Shown: one piece after another, positions 39,669-50,057 of the stretch | How positions within the stretch are numbered: the first letter of the stretch is position 1 | Layout: every line of letters begins with the position of its first letter | Source: Lingula anatina | Lineage: Eukaryota > Brachiopoda > Lingulata > Lingulida > Lingulidae | DNA: 64,000 bases | Direction: 5' to 3' | NCBI RefSeq assembly: GCF_001039355.2 | Contig: NW_019773519.1 | Span: 13,905 to 77,904 of the forward strand | The notes under the pieces: model-generated | What the model saw: only the letters and a program-made list of their open reading frames with translations | Told to the model about the DNA's origin: nothing | Database searches by the model: none | Translations under genes and position numbers: made by a program

Positions 39669-42096
39669 GATTATTATCTTTTTTTTTTCGCAATAGCCAG
39701 GCTACTTAATTGCCAATCTCGCAAAAATAGTGCTACAGTTAATTAGTATACCACAAAATGTGAAAAAGGCCTTGGTCCAACTACATGTATTTCATGGAGT
39801 TTTATTTTTTGTTAATTCTAAAAATGTCTGTTAAGGACCAAACTCGTTTCTACCAACTTAAGCCAAATCTTTTGCACCATGTTTTGGAAAATGTGAGTAA
39901 TCAGTTATGTCCCATTAATCATGTATTTATTGTTACATACCTGGATGTTGTAATTTGATATGTTTTAGATGTAAGATACTTCCCTTAAAATCGTGAAAGT
40001 TGTACATTTCTTTTAATTTCATAATGCCAAAAATCGAACTTGTTGCAATAATACTGGAATAGTAAAATAAAAACCAAAGTCATTGGCATATTTGTACATT
40101 TTGATATACGTATGTGTAGCATAGATTTTGATCTTGTGTCCATAAATTTAATATCTGTTAAAAACATGACATTGACTGGTGGCAAGTAAAAATTATCAAT
40201 CAGACAATAACAATATCTGATGATGGCATAACTAAAGCATTTGATGCTATCTTGAAAGTCAATGGCATTTGGCTTTGCTTTCAGTCAAAGTTTTGTCTTG
40301 CAGAACTAAGCCAGTCTATTATTGTACATTGTCACTAATATAGAATATATTGAGTCACTAACAGTATTGTAACATTGTATTTTATGGTAATAGTGATGGA
40401 ATGAGTAAGTAATATATGTTACTGTATGTTATAAAAACTAAAGATAACATAAGGAATGTAAGCCAAAAAGTAACAAATAATTTTATAGCAGATTATGTTT
40501 TTGTAAAACTGTTTAACTTTGGTGACCATAGCTGTCATTTTATTTGTAATTTGTATTACACAATCATAGTTGAAAAACTATAGTCACAACACCAAAAAGA
40601 GATTATGTTTAAGGTCCGTGCTGCCATCTGTTGTCGTCTAATGTGCTGCCACCTACATTGAAATACAAAATATGCACCAATAGTACAAACTTCTTTTAGA
40701 TGCATGCCAGCATCACCTTATTTTGAAGTATATTTTTACAGTATTATTAGGTTTATATTGTTTGAACATGCGTGTTGTAAAATAGTTTTTATCGATACAG
40801 AAGAGCAGTCAGTTTGAGGTTGTTTTGTATTTGTTATACAATGGTACCCAGTAGCATGTCACTTGTTGACATCTACATGCGCTGTATTTAATGGCAAAAG
40901 TAGGCACTGCAGACATCTAAAGCATACTTTGGATGGTCTTCAGCCGTATGTACAAAATTCTTAATTATGTACACCTTACTTGTTACATGTAAATGTAAAT
41001 ATATCTGGTTCATTGTCAGCAAGAGTTATGTTTACCATCTAAGTTATTTTGTAAAGAATAAATGTGTTCACCATTTGAAACCCTTTTATGTGTATTTGTG
41101 TCATTTATTTTACTTGAATGCAAGAAAAATGGTTGCCATTGTTGATATTTTGATATTGATCCCACCCCTTCCTGTGTATTTTAGTTGGCAGTAAGTGGAA
41201 ACGCACCCCACCATGTTTTGAAACAGTCAATCGTAAGGCAAATTACATTTTGATTTATTTTATACCATATACATTCTTATCTACCAATGTCCAGGGTACC
41301 TTGCTTTTGTTATGTCATTTTTTTCAAATCTGCCTTATAGGTCCACGAAATCTAATCTTGATCTAAGCCCATTTAATTTGCTCAGAATCTTTAATTATTT
41401 GACTACATGATTCCTTTCATAAACATATTAACACCTTTGATTTTCTTCGTCGCTAAAGATGTTCTATTTAAATAACACGTGCATTTACTTGTTCATATTT
41501 ATATAGTTTTCAGGGGATCCAGAATTATTTTTTAAAAAAAGGAGGGGGCAAATGCGAATTAAGTCAACACCCCCCACCCCCCTTGGTGTGGTTCGGGGTG
41601 GCTGGAAGACCCCGAAAAATATTGTTACTTAAGAGGGTGTACGTTGCCATTTGGTACGGTTTAGAACTATGATTCAGTCAAAATTCTAATTTCAAGAGGG
41701 GACCATTGGTGTGATGTTTTTCAGATATCGAGGGGGGTCAAGAAAAAATCATTCTTACACCGAAAAAATATGGGCAAATTTAAACTATTGCCATTGCAGA
41801 AGTTTTTTGTAAGTTGAATCAGAATATTTCCACTTTCTACTTTTTCAGTTTAAATTTCAAATTGGAAGACTTCATATGAATTAAGGTCGTCAAACATAAA
41901 TCAATTTGCGCTAGCAAGCACTGAAACCTTTTGAAGATAGACCTGTATTATATTTTAGTAATTAAAACCACTGAGAGAATACGTGACCTTTTGCAACACC
42001 ACTCAATTCTGATAATTAATTAATAAATGATTAATGGTCAACCGCGAAGATCTAGATTCCTTCTTTAAGAACCGCCATGTTCACGTGTATGTTGTC

Positions 42097-43362
42097 CTAT
42101 CCTGACATTCCAATCCATTTTGGGGGAAAATAGTCCTCATGGTTGGTGCGCCACCACAAGTAAGTGCCAGGTTTGGGCCAGTCTTTATAGTAAACCACGT
42201 CTCCCCCGGCCAACCACGCGCCCCACCAAGAAAAGGTACCCACCGACATTATGGTGTGGTTACAACTTCCTAAGAGAGCTAAACTCAGTATGGGGTCGTT
42301 GAATGGGTTGTATCGGATTCGTGGGTGCTGAATATTCTTTTTGCACCAAGACATATCATCAGACAGTACAATAAATAGGATGTTTTTGTAGATATTCTCA
42401 AAGTACCGCATGGCTTTGGTGTAGTAACTAGATGGCGCCACATTATAACCATGTTTATATGCGTTCGTAGGCATGTCTTTCCAATTCCGGGCATGGATTC
42501 CAATATACGTTACTTTCTCCCTTTTGTTGTTCATCCCAAGTTCTAGTAACGCAGTGTCAAAGAAAGCATTGATTTCTCTGCGGAACTCTGCCTCCTTTCG
42601 GAAACGAAAATGTTGCTTTAGATCATCTTCGACATTGTGGAAATATTTCCAGGACTGCAAATAATACAATAACTGTACCGATTGTCCGTTCTTGTACAAT
42701 GTCTCCGTCCTGTTATCATAAAATGCGTATTTCTTCTCGTGGAATTTCACAAGTTTAACACCAGGTGGTAAAGAGCGGGGAATATAATCCGGAATTTGAA
42801 ATACTCCTCGTACCTCTGCGTTTTCAAGCAGGACCGGAGTCATGTTGTTACGTTTTCCAATTCCATACATTGACGCAAACTGAAACATACGGTTACCCGT
42901 GCGACCAGAAACCCCTGTCATGATGAAAAGTCTCGTAGAATTAATCCAATGTTTTGATCTTTTTTCCAGCTCTGCTTCCATGTCTGGTGAAACAAAACGG
43001 TGCGCTTCACGCATATTTTGTTCAGATTCAGTTTTCGTCTTCAGTCTATTTGGTTTGATTTTAAGGACCAAATCTTCTCTGTCCAAAGATCCTGGAGATG
43101 TGTTCGGAATTTTGTTTGGCGTGGAGCTTTTGCCTCGGAGGTGACTTTGTGTCGTGTCAGAACCCCAATTTCGTGGCGTAAAGTTTTCTTCTCTACCAGT
43201 TAGCAGCGCCGTTTCAGTTTTCAGGAGTGATTCGCTAGTTTCCGTCTCTGGGGGATGGAAATTGCCGACACGTATAAATGTGTGAGTGTACCAGACCATT
43301 ACTATCAAACCAGTTGCTCCGAAAATCACTAAAATCCGAACTATTTTTGCTGCTGTCGCCAT
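42097..43362 (-). CDS. GT11 family glycosyltransferase, alpha-1,2-fucosyltransferase-like (copy A)
   Basis: Single-exon type II Golgi enzyme of CAZy family GT11, which transfers fucose from GDP-fucose to the O-2 of galactose (FUT1/FUT2 type). I place the start at MATAAKIVR (43360-43362), giving 421 residues: that Met is shared with the other copies and precedes the anchor helix, though an in-frame ATG lies 29 codons upstream. Order: anchor helix about residues 6-25; Ser/Thr-rich stem to about 135; GRTGNRMF (153-160); the donor-site motif read as HARNWKD (290-296) where FUT1/2 have HVRRGD; SDDMSWC (334-340); and CNHTIMSVGTFSWWGAW (367-383), the most conserved GT11 block. N-glycosylation sequons include DNRT and CNHT. 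First of five tandem copies, all on the minus strand. Family placement is firm; acceptor and activity are inferred. Confidence 0.9.
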   Translation of the reverse strand: MATAAKIVRILVIFGATGLIVMVWYTHTFIRVGNFHPPETETSESLLKTETALLTGREENFTPRNWGSDTTQSHLRGKSSTPNKIPNTSPGSLDREDLVLKIKPNRLKTKTESEQNMREAHRFVSPDMEAELEKRSKHWINSTRLFIMTGVSGRTGNRMFQFASMYGIGKRNNMTPVLLENAEVRGVFQIPDYIPRSLPPGVKLVKFHEKKYAFYDNRTETLYKNGQSVQLLYYLQSWKYFHNVEDDLKQHFRFRKEAEFRREINAFFDTALLELGMNNKREKVTYIGIHARNWKDMPTNAYKHGYNVAPSSYYTKAMRYFENIYKNILFIVLSDDMSWCKKNIQHPRIRYNPFNDPILSLALLGSCNHTIMSVGTFSWWGAWLAGGDVVYYKDWPKPGTYLWWRTNHEDYFPPKWIGMSG

Positions 43363-44106
43363 TCTTTTTGCTTTCAAAGTGAAATTTAACCAAAGCTTAT
43401 GCGGGTTAGTCAATATGATTCGCGAGACGCATTTTAGGATTGTAACCAACTATTATAAATTATACACATCTGTAGGTTTAATGAACAGAAATGTGCCTGC
43501 GGACGCCAATGAGATTAAAAACCCTAGCTTCCCTGCTTGAAACCGCTTTGCATAGAATGATTGTATTTTATCACTTTTCTTTCTTTTTTTTTTTTTTTTG
43601 CCGAATTGTGACTTGAAACCACAAAACACTTTGTAAAGTTATTATTATTTATTATTTTTTTTTTTACATGGGCATTTCCTTCACTGTACAAATCTCTACC
43701 TCCATAACAAGGCTGATTAAAAACTAGAACCGAAAAAAGTGTTTGTGGGTCGTAATTCTGTAAACGGGGTAGTATAGGGTTGGCCTTGATGATGATGATG
43801 ATGAATAGTAAAGAGCTGAAATCTCCAGGCAAATTAAAACTTTGCCATGTAAATGCCTAAATCTCATTGATTCCAGTGAAATGAGCTAATATCCAAGCTC
43901 GGTTGTATCCCGTATATACGTGTGATATAAAGCTTCACAGAACCTGCATTCATTTAAATAAATAAGGACAGACATCATTAAAAGTAATCATATATTGAAT
44001 TATATTATCTTTATTAAGAAATTGCTGTATCTTGGTGTGCAGGAGCAAACTTTGTACGCCTAGCAAGAATGTGCACAGGTATATTATTAGCTAGCAAAAA
44101 AAGTAA
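43363..44106. other. 5' flank of copy A with shared upstream block
   Basis: Upstream of copy A. Contains the array-wide block around 43727-43850 (GTTTGTGGGTCGTAATTCTG, then GAAATCTCCAGGCAAATTAA and AACTTTGCCAT). Also a second shared block near 44005-44080 (ATTATCTTTATTA then CTTGGTGTGCAGGAG). No convincing ORF. Confidence 0.5.
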
Positions 44107-44988
44107 ATCCTCGGTCACAACCGGACGCACTAATTTCAGGATCGTACGACCTCTGCGATTTTTCGGTGTTGCGGAGGCTGTGGAGGTCGTAGAGGTAGAG
44201 GAAAGTCTTGCGAGTCGCAAAGGCCACATGAGATGTCCTTTCAAGCAGGGACTCTTATTGCAAGGAGCGATTGCCGTGGAAATTGTACTCATTTCTTGAG
44301 TTTGCCTTGCTTCCTGTATACGTGGCACACACTCACCACTTACGAAGGGAATGCAATGCACGGCGAAAGTAGTGCCCTTTTGCGTCAGTTTTGCTATCAC
44401 ACGTTTGTGGTGACGCACTGACGGCGTACGTCAGTTTTGCTTCCTGTTCTCCTCTTTTTTCTTCTTCCTCCTCCCTTTTTCTACTATGTAAGCTTCTTTC
44501 TCTTGCCTTTTGGAGGCATATTAGAAACTAAATTGAGAAAAAAATTTGAAAATTTTGAAAATTGCTGTACACGTTACACAGTCGACCTTCATTGTAAAGA
44601 CACGAGCGTGCGTCGTGAGCACGCCTTTCATACACCAGGCGTGGGGGTGACGCACGTGCTCTCGACTTTGTTCGTTAGTTGTGAGGGCGTGCGCCTTACT
44701 CAACACGCAAAGGGCACTTGTGCCTTCATTGCTTGTGACGTGCATCTTGCACAACGCGCGTCTCTCTTGCTAACTCCGTGCGAGGGGAGCAAGTTACGCT
44801 TGTGGCCTCGCTGTCCGCAGGCTATTCGTAGAATCTTTTGGACATGTCCAACATCCTCCGTACGTGCTTACGGGCTGTCTGGGAACTCCAAATTTCGTAA
44901 GAAGGATTTGCGTGGGACGTGAGATTCTGTGCAAAATTTGGACGCTATCAGCCCGTAAGAGCCCGTACGGCCGGTTGTGAACGAGGCT
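44107..44988. mobile_element. 882-bp TIR element with TAA target duplication
   Basis: Left end ATCCTCGGTCACAACCGG and right end CCGGTTGTGAACGAGGCT are inverted repeats (18 of 21 match). TAA flanks both sides (44104-44106 and 44989-44991). The homologous positions of the other array units (48150, 51845, 59900) are uninterrupted, confirming insertion after duplication. Locally GC-rich compared with its surroundings. Open frames inside (for example 44437-44922 and 44014-44418) show no recognisable domain, so it looks non-autonomous; the TAA duplication fits PIF/Harbinger-like elements. Confidence 0.8.
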
Positions 44989-45032
44989 TAACGGAATAGA
45001 ACACTTTGAAGATCCTCCATGTTTATGCTATC

Positions 45033-45123
45033 TTATACGGGCATTCCGATCAACCTTGTGGGGGAAATAATCCCCATGGTATATATATAACCCACCATAA
45101 GTGGGTGTCAGTTTTCGGCAAGG

Positions 45124-45168
<45 letters not shown>

Positions 45169-45594
45169 GTGGAAAGGGGTTGTCCGGGATTGGGGTTTGG
45201 GTGTGGAGTCCGGGGAGGTGGGCGTAGTCCTAATATCCTCTAGAATATATGTAGAATATGTGTTCGGTCTTTTGCCTTGTTTGCAGTTTTTACCTAGGAG
45301 GTTGTTTTATGTCGTGTCATAACTCCTTTATCCTGGCACTAGTATCTGATTGAATGCAGGGTTTTCTCCTCTAGCAGTAAGCAGCGCTGTTTTATTATTC
45401 AGGAGTGATTTGCAGGGTTCCATCTGTGGGGGCTGAACTTCGTCAACAGTTATCAATGTATCAATGTGCCACACCAGTACTGTTACAACAATTGCTATAA
45501 AAATTATCAAGGCCAAACTATTATCTCAAGGAGTTCAAACAATTTTTGAAACTCCTTGAGATAATACAACCCTCTTATTAGCTGCGAATGCCAT
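45033..45594 (-). pseudogene. GT11 relic R1 (N- and C-terminal ends joined, centre lost)
   Basis: The 3' part (45033-45120) matches the last ~25 codons of the GT11 genes; the 5' part (about 45328-45594) encodes the signal-anchor and stem start (VTVLVWHIDTLITVDEV, NNKTALLTARGENP). The catalytic middle is absent and replaced by a (GT)n tract (45127-45171) and GGGGTT-rich DNA. The N-terminus is disrupted by an in-frame stop and by an inverted repeat around 45520-45565. It derives from a subfamily distinct from copies A-D and cannot encode a working enzyme. Confidence 0.75.
45127..45171. repeat. (GT)n microsatellite
   Basis: About 22 GT units within relic R1. Confidence 0.9.
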
Positions 45595-45606
45595 TCTGTT
45601 TTAATT

Positions 45607-45610
<4 letters not shown>

Positions 45611-45680
<70 letters not shown>
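45611..45680. repeat. (AT)n microsatellite, 35 units
   Basis: Just upstream of relic R1. The same position in R3 and R4 carries only CATATATATACG, so the tract expanded in R1 and R2 only. Confidence 0.95.
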
Positions 45681-45685
<5 letters not shown>

Positions 45686-46593
45686 GTAACTAACTTCATG
45701 TTACGATGTTTCAGGGTCGCTGCAGGCATTCTGGGATTGTAAGTGCAAATATGCTCAGTCAGGCACATATCACGTGATACACTGTCAATGTGACATTGTT
45801 TTCATTTTATTTTTGTGTGCAGAAATGAGGATTGTAGGTAATAAAGTACAAACAGACTTGTGCCTGCAGGCGCCAGTAAGATTAAAAAACGATAGCATCC
45901 GTGCTTGAAACCGCTTTCATTTTATTCTCATTTTTTCCTTATTGTGACATCCAACCCACAATATACATGCATGGTGTGCTATATTATTTTCAGTATTTTT
46001 ATCTGCGAGTTTTTTCGGTATACTAATCTTCATCTCCAATACGGCAATGACTCAGTTGAAAGGAACTTAAATCAAAGAACGTATTTGTGGATCGTACTTC
46101 TCTGGACGGGGTTGGACGTGGGGGACCTTTATGATGAAGAGTAAATCTCCCGGAAATTAAAAGTTTGCAATTTAACATCTAAATCTCATTGTTTGCTGGG
46201 AAAATTCTCAGATAGCATGCAACATTTTCGTTTGTGGGTCTGTCATACAATTCTATTCAGGGACTCTACACATTCAAACCCAATACAGAGGTGCATTTCA
46301 CAAGCTGCAATATCAAAAGTCTAAAAAAATAAAATTAAATGAATTCAAAACTGAAATCAATTTTTTAAAGCAGGAGTATAGAAAAAAAATCCAGGACTGT
46401 CTCAATTTTACATCTACATGTAATTTCTATTGTGACATATGATCATAAACTTACGTAACCAAATGACACTTTTTCATTTTGGTACTCAAGAACAAAATTT
46501 GGAAACTTAGTTATACTGGCATATGCACGGGGTTGTCTTTACGGCAAAAATACCACACAGAATACCTCAAAGAACCGCAGTGTTAATGCTATC

Positions 46594-47859
46594 CTATCCG
46601 GAAATTCCAACCCAGTTTGGGGGAAAATAGTCCTCATGGTTGGTGCGCCACCACAAGTAAGTGCCAGGTTTGGGCCAGTCTTTAAAGTAAACCACGTCTC
46701 CCCCGGCCAACCACGCGCCCCACCAAGAAAAGGTACCCACTGACATTATGGTGTGGTTACAACTTCCTAAGAGAGCTAAACTCAGTATGGAGTCGTTGAA
46801 TGGGTTGTATCGGATTCGTGGGTGCTGAACATTCTTTTTGCACCAAGACATATCATCAGACAGTACAATAAACAGGATGTTTTTATAGATATTCTCAAAG
46901 TACCGCATGGCTTTGGTGTAGTAACTAGATGGCGCCACGTTATAACCACGCTCATGTGCGTTCGTGTGCAAGTCTTTCCAATTCCGGGCATGGATTCCAA
47001 TATACGTTACTTTATCCCTTTTGATGTTCATCCCAAGTTCTAGTAATGCAATGTCAAAAAAAGCATTGATTTCTCTGCGGAACTCTGCCTCCTTTCGGAA
47101 ACGAAAATGTTGCTTTAGATCATCTTCGACATTGTGGAAATATTTCCAGGACTGCAAATAATACAATAACTGTACCGATTGGCCTTTCTTGTACAATGTC
47201 TCCGTCCTGTTATCATAAAATGCGTATTTCATCTCGTGGAATTTCACAAGTTTAACACCAGGCGGTAGAGAGTGGGGAATATAATCCGGAATTCGAAACA
47301 CTCTCCGTACCTCCGCGTTTGCAAGCAGGACTGGTGTCATGTTATTTCGTTTTGCAATTCCATACATTGACGCATATTCAAACATACGGTTACCCGTGCG
47401 ACCAAAAACCCCTGTCATGATGAAAAGTCCCGTAGAATTAATCCAAGATTTCGATCTTTTTTCCAGCGCTGCTTCCATGTCTGGGGAAACAAAACGGTGC
47501 GCTTCACGCATATTTTGTTCAGATTCAGTTTTCGTCTTCAGTGTATTTGGTTTTATTTCACGGGCCGAATGTTCTCTGTCCAAGGACCCAGGAGTTGTGG
47601 CCGTAATTTTGTTTGACGTGGAGATGTTGCCTCGGAGGTGACTTTGCGTCATGTCAGAACCCCAATTGCTTGGCGTAGGCTTTTCTTCTCTGGCAGTTCG
47701 CAGCGCCGTTTCAGTTTTCAGGAGTGATTTGCGAATTTCCATCTCTGGGGGATGGAAATTGCCAACACGTTTAAATGTATCACTGTACCACACCAATATT
47801 GTTAAATTAATTGCTCCGAAAAACACCAAAAACCGAACTATTTTTGCTGCTGTCGTCAT
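46594..47859 (-). CDS. GT11 fucosyltransferase-like (copy B)
   Basis: 421 residues, intact, single exon; starts MTTAAKIVR, equivalent to the chosen start of copy A. Anchor helix, stem, GRTGNRMFEYASMYGIAKRN, HARNWKD, SDDMSWC and CNHTIMSVGTFSWWGAW are all present. Ends GWISG-like as PPNWVGISG, differing from the WIGMSG of A and D. The upstream in-frame Met seen in A is not retained. The 5' flank lacks the block at 43727-43850 that other copies keep, so its expression may differ. Same predicted Golgi fucosylation role as copy A. Confidence 0.9.
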   Translation of the reverse strand: MTTAAKIVRFLVFFGAINLTILVWYSDTFKRVGNFHPPEMEIRKSLLKTETALRTAREEKPTPSNWGSDMTQSHLRGNISTSNKITATTPGSLDREHSAREIKPNTLKTKTESEQNMREAHRFVSPDMEAALEKRSKSWINSTGLFIMTGVFGRTGNRMFEYASMYGIAKRNNMTPVLLANAEVRRVFRIPDYIPHSLPPGVKLVKFHEMKYAFYDNRTETLYKKGQSVQLLYYLQSWKYFHNVEDDLKQHFRFRKEAEFRREINAFFDIALLELGMNIKRDKVTYIGIHARNWKDLHTNAHERGYNVAPSSYYTKAMRYFENIYKNILFIVLSDDMSWCKKNVQHPRIRYNPFNDSILSLALLGSCNHTIMSVGTFSWWGAWLAGGDVVYFKDWPKPGTYLWWRTNHEDYFPPNWVGISG

Positions 47860-48220
47860 TCTCTTTGTCTTTCTAAGTGAAATTTAACCAAAGCTTATGC
47901 GGGTCTATTAATATAACGCGCGAGACGCATTTCCAGTTGTAACCGTATATGGTAAGCACAGAACCTGCATTCTATTAAATAATAAGCACAGACATCATTT
48001 GATATAATAATCATATGATTGAGTAATATTATCTTTATTATGGAATTGCTATTTTTTATCTTGGTGTGCAGGGACAAACTTTGTAGGCCTAGCCATACTG
48101 TGAACAGGTGTATGGCTGCGGTTGTATTATTTAAAACTAGCGAAAAAAATGTAACGGAATAGAACACTTTGAATATCCGCCATGTTTATGCTGGCATATC
48201 CGGACAATGCAGTCCACCTT

Positions 48221-48317
48221 CCCAGCAGGCAAACGACATTGAATCTACTTTGATTCAACGTTGATCCACCAAAATTAACGTTGATTCAACGGTGAATCAA
48301 TGCGTTTGTCTGCTGGG
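48221..48317. mobile_element. 97-bp CCCAG/CTGGG MITE
   Basis: Ends CCCAGCAGGCAAACG and CGTTTGTCTGCTGGG are inverted repeats; the interior is TTGATTCAACGTTGAT-like. TT flanks both sides (48219-48220, 48318-48319). The equivalent site in relics R3 and R4 reads CCACCTTGGGGG with a single TT, so this is an exact empty-site match. Small relative of the 4.26-kb element at 53256-57512. Confidence 0.85.
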
Positions 48318-48384
48318 TTGGGGGAAAACAATCCTCATGGTTGGTACGCCACCACAAGTGGGTGTCAATTTTCGGCAAGGGGGA

Positions 48385-48560
48385 CTGTCTGTGTGTGTCT
48401 GTGTGTGTGTATGTGTCTGTGTATGTGTACGTGTGTGTGTGTGTGTATGTATGTGTCTGTGTATGTGTGTATGTGTATGTGTGTGTATGTGTATGTGTGT
48501 GTATGTGTGTATCTCTGTGTGTGTGTTTATGTATGCATGTGTGTGTGTATGTGTGGAAGG
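48385..48560. repeat. GT-rich degenerate microsatellite
   Basis: (GT)n interrupted by CT and AT units within relic R2. Long open frames in all phases here (poly Cys-Val and Thr-His type) are simple-repeat artefacts. Confidence 0.9.
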
Positions 48561-48959
48561 GGGTTGTTCGGGTTGGGGTTTTCAGGGGGGGCGGTGTCAA
48601 GGGGGTTGTCCGGGGGTTTGGGTTGTCGGGGAGGGGGGGTTGCTCCTAATATCCTCTACAAGATGAGTGCTGCCTCTTGTGTGTAGTTTTTACCTAGGTT
48701 GTTATTTTGTGTCTTGTCACAACTCCTTTCTCCTGGCACTGGAATCTGCTTGAATGCAGGCTTTACATCTCTAGCAGGAGTGATTTGCAGGGTTCCATCT
48801 CTGGGGGATGAACTTCGTCAACAGTTATCAATGTATCAGTGTGCCACACCAGTACAGTTACAAGGTATAAAAACCAAGGCCAAACTATATTATTTCAAGG
48901 AGTTCCGATAATTCTTAGAACTCCGTGATTAGCTCAGACGCCATCCTGATTTAATTTTT

Positions 48960-48962
<3 letters not shown>

Positions 48963-49033
<71 letters not shown>
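48963..49033. repeat. (AT)n microsatellite
   Basis: About 35 AT units at the position equivalent to 45611-45680. Confidence 0.95.
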
Positions 49034-49034
<1 letters not shown>

Positions 49035-49487
49035 GTAAGCGGTTATAAACCTATTGCACCGTGTTTGAGGGTCGCTGCAGGCATTCTGGGATTGTAAGCG
49101 CAAATATGCTCAGTCAGGCACATATCACGTGATACGCAGTCAACGTGAAATTGTTTTCATTTTATTTTTGTGTGCAGAAATGAAGATTGTAGGTTAAAAA
49201 GTACATACAGACTTGTACCTGCAGGCGACTGTAAGATTACAAAACGATAGCCTCCATGCTTGAAACCACTTTGCTCTTATTTCCAGAGAATGACTCAAAT
49301 TTAAAGGAACTTAAAACAAAGAACGTATTTGTGGATCGTAATTCTGTGGACGGGGTTGGACGTGGGGGACCTTTATGATGAAGAGTAAATCTCCCGGAAA
49401 TTAAAAATTTGCCATTTAAGGTCTAAACCTCATTGTTTGCTGTGAAAATTCTCAGATAGCATGCAGCCTGTTCGTTTGTGAGTCTGT

Positions 49488-49712
49488 GGGTGCTTTCCCA
49501 GAGATTTAGATCGATCTAAAGATTAAGATTTAGATCGACCTAACTCCCTGGGGGTTCACGCTAAATTGCAGTCAGCCGAGCGGGCTCGAAAGTTAATTAC
49601 CCCCTTACAGCTTTTAGTAGGCGGGACAGACACTTAAGCCGACCAAGCTGACAGTAATCTAGTGAGACTCCCCACAGGAATAGATCGATCTAAAAATCTA
49701 TGGAAATGGGGT
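49488..49712. mobile_element. Palindromic-end MITE, copy 3
   Basis: Same family as 19792-20005 and 20970-21195. TGT flanks both sides, and the homologous array position near 46235 reads GGTCTGTCATAC with one TGT, giving an empty site and a 3-bp target duplication. Inserted after the array units duplicated. Confidence 0.85.
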
Positions 49713-50057
49713 GTGTCATACGATTCTGTTCAGGGAGTCTGCACATTCAAACGCAATACAGATGTGCATTTCACAAGTTAAAATATCAGTTTCAAAAAAT
49801 AAAATTGAATGAATTCAAAGCTGAAATCATTTTTTAATGCAGGAGTATACAAAAAATCTAGGACTGTCTCAATTTTACATCTACATGTAATTTCTATTGT
49901 GGCATATATCATTAACTTACGTAACCTAATGGCACTTTTTCATTTTGGTACTCAAGAACAAAATTTGGGCACCTAGTGTATACTGGTTCATGCATGTTGT
50001 CTTTTTGCCAAAAAATTCACACAGAATACCTCACAGAACCGCAGTGTTTATGCTATC

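Larger units (their letters stand above)
37624..42096. other. LHFPL6 3' UTR and intergenic DNA
   Basis: No coding exon recognised. Contains a TCCGAA foldback element (38183-38326), a TTTA/TTA-rich simple repeat (about 39561-39668), a candidate poly(A) signal AATAAA at 41057-41062 and a G/C-run-containing repeat-like stretch at about 41520-41770. The real 3' end of LHFPL6 cannot be fixed. Confidence 0.5.
48190..48944 (-). pseudogene. GT11 relic R2, interrupted by a 97-bp MITE
   Basis: The 3' gene end (48190-48220 and 48318-48380) is split by the CCCAG-type MITE at 48221-48317. A long GT-rich tract (48385-48560) and GGGGTT-rich DNA replace the catalytic region. The 5' end (about 48700-48944) retains stem/anchor homology (reverse complement of GATGAACTTCGTCAACAG) but carries stops; the N-terminus reads MASELITEF then stop. 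Confidence 0.7.

Noticed and set aside
44014-44922. 134- and 161-codon open frames
   Set aside because: They lie within or across the TIR element, lack recognisable domains, and the first crosses the insertion border.
48292-48686. Overlapping 100-130 codon frames rich in Cys/Val or Thr/His
   Set aside because: They are translations of a GT-rich microsatellite in several frames, with no conserved motif.
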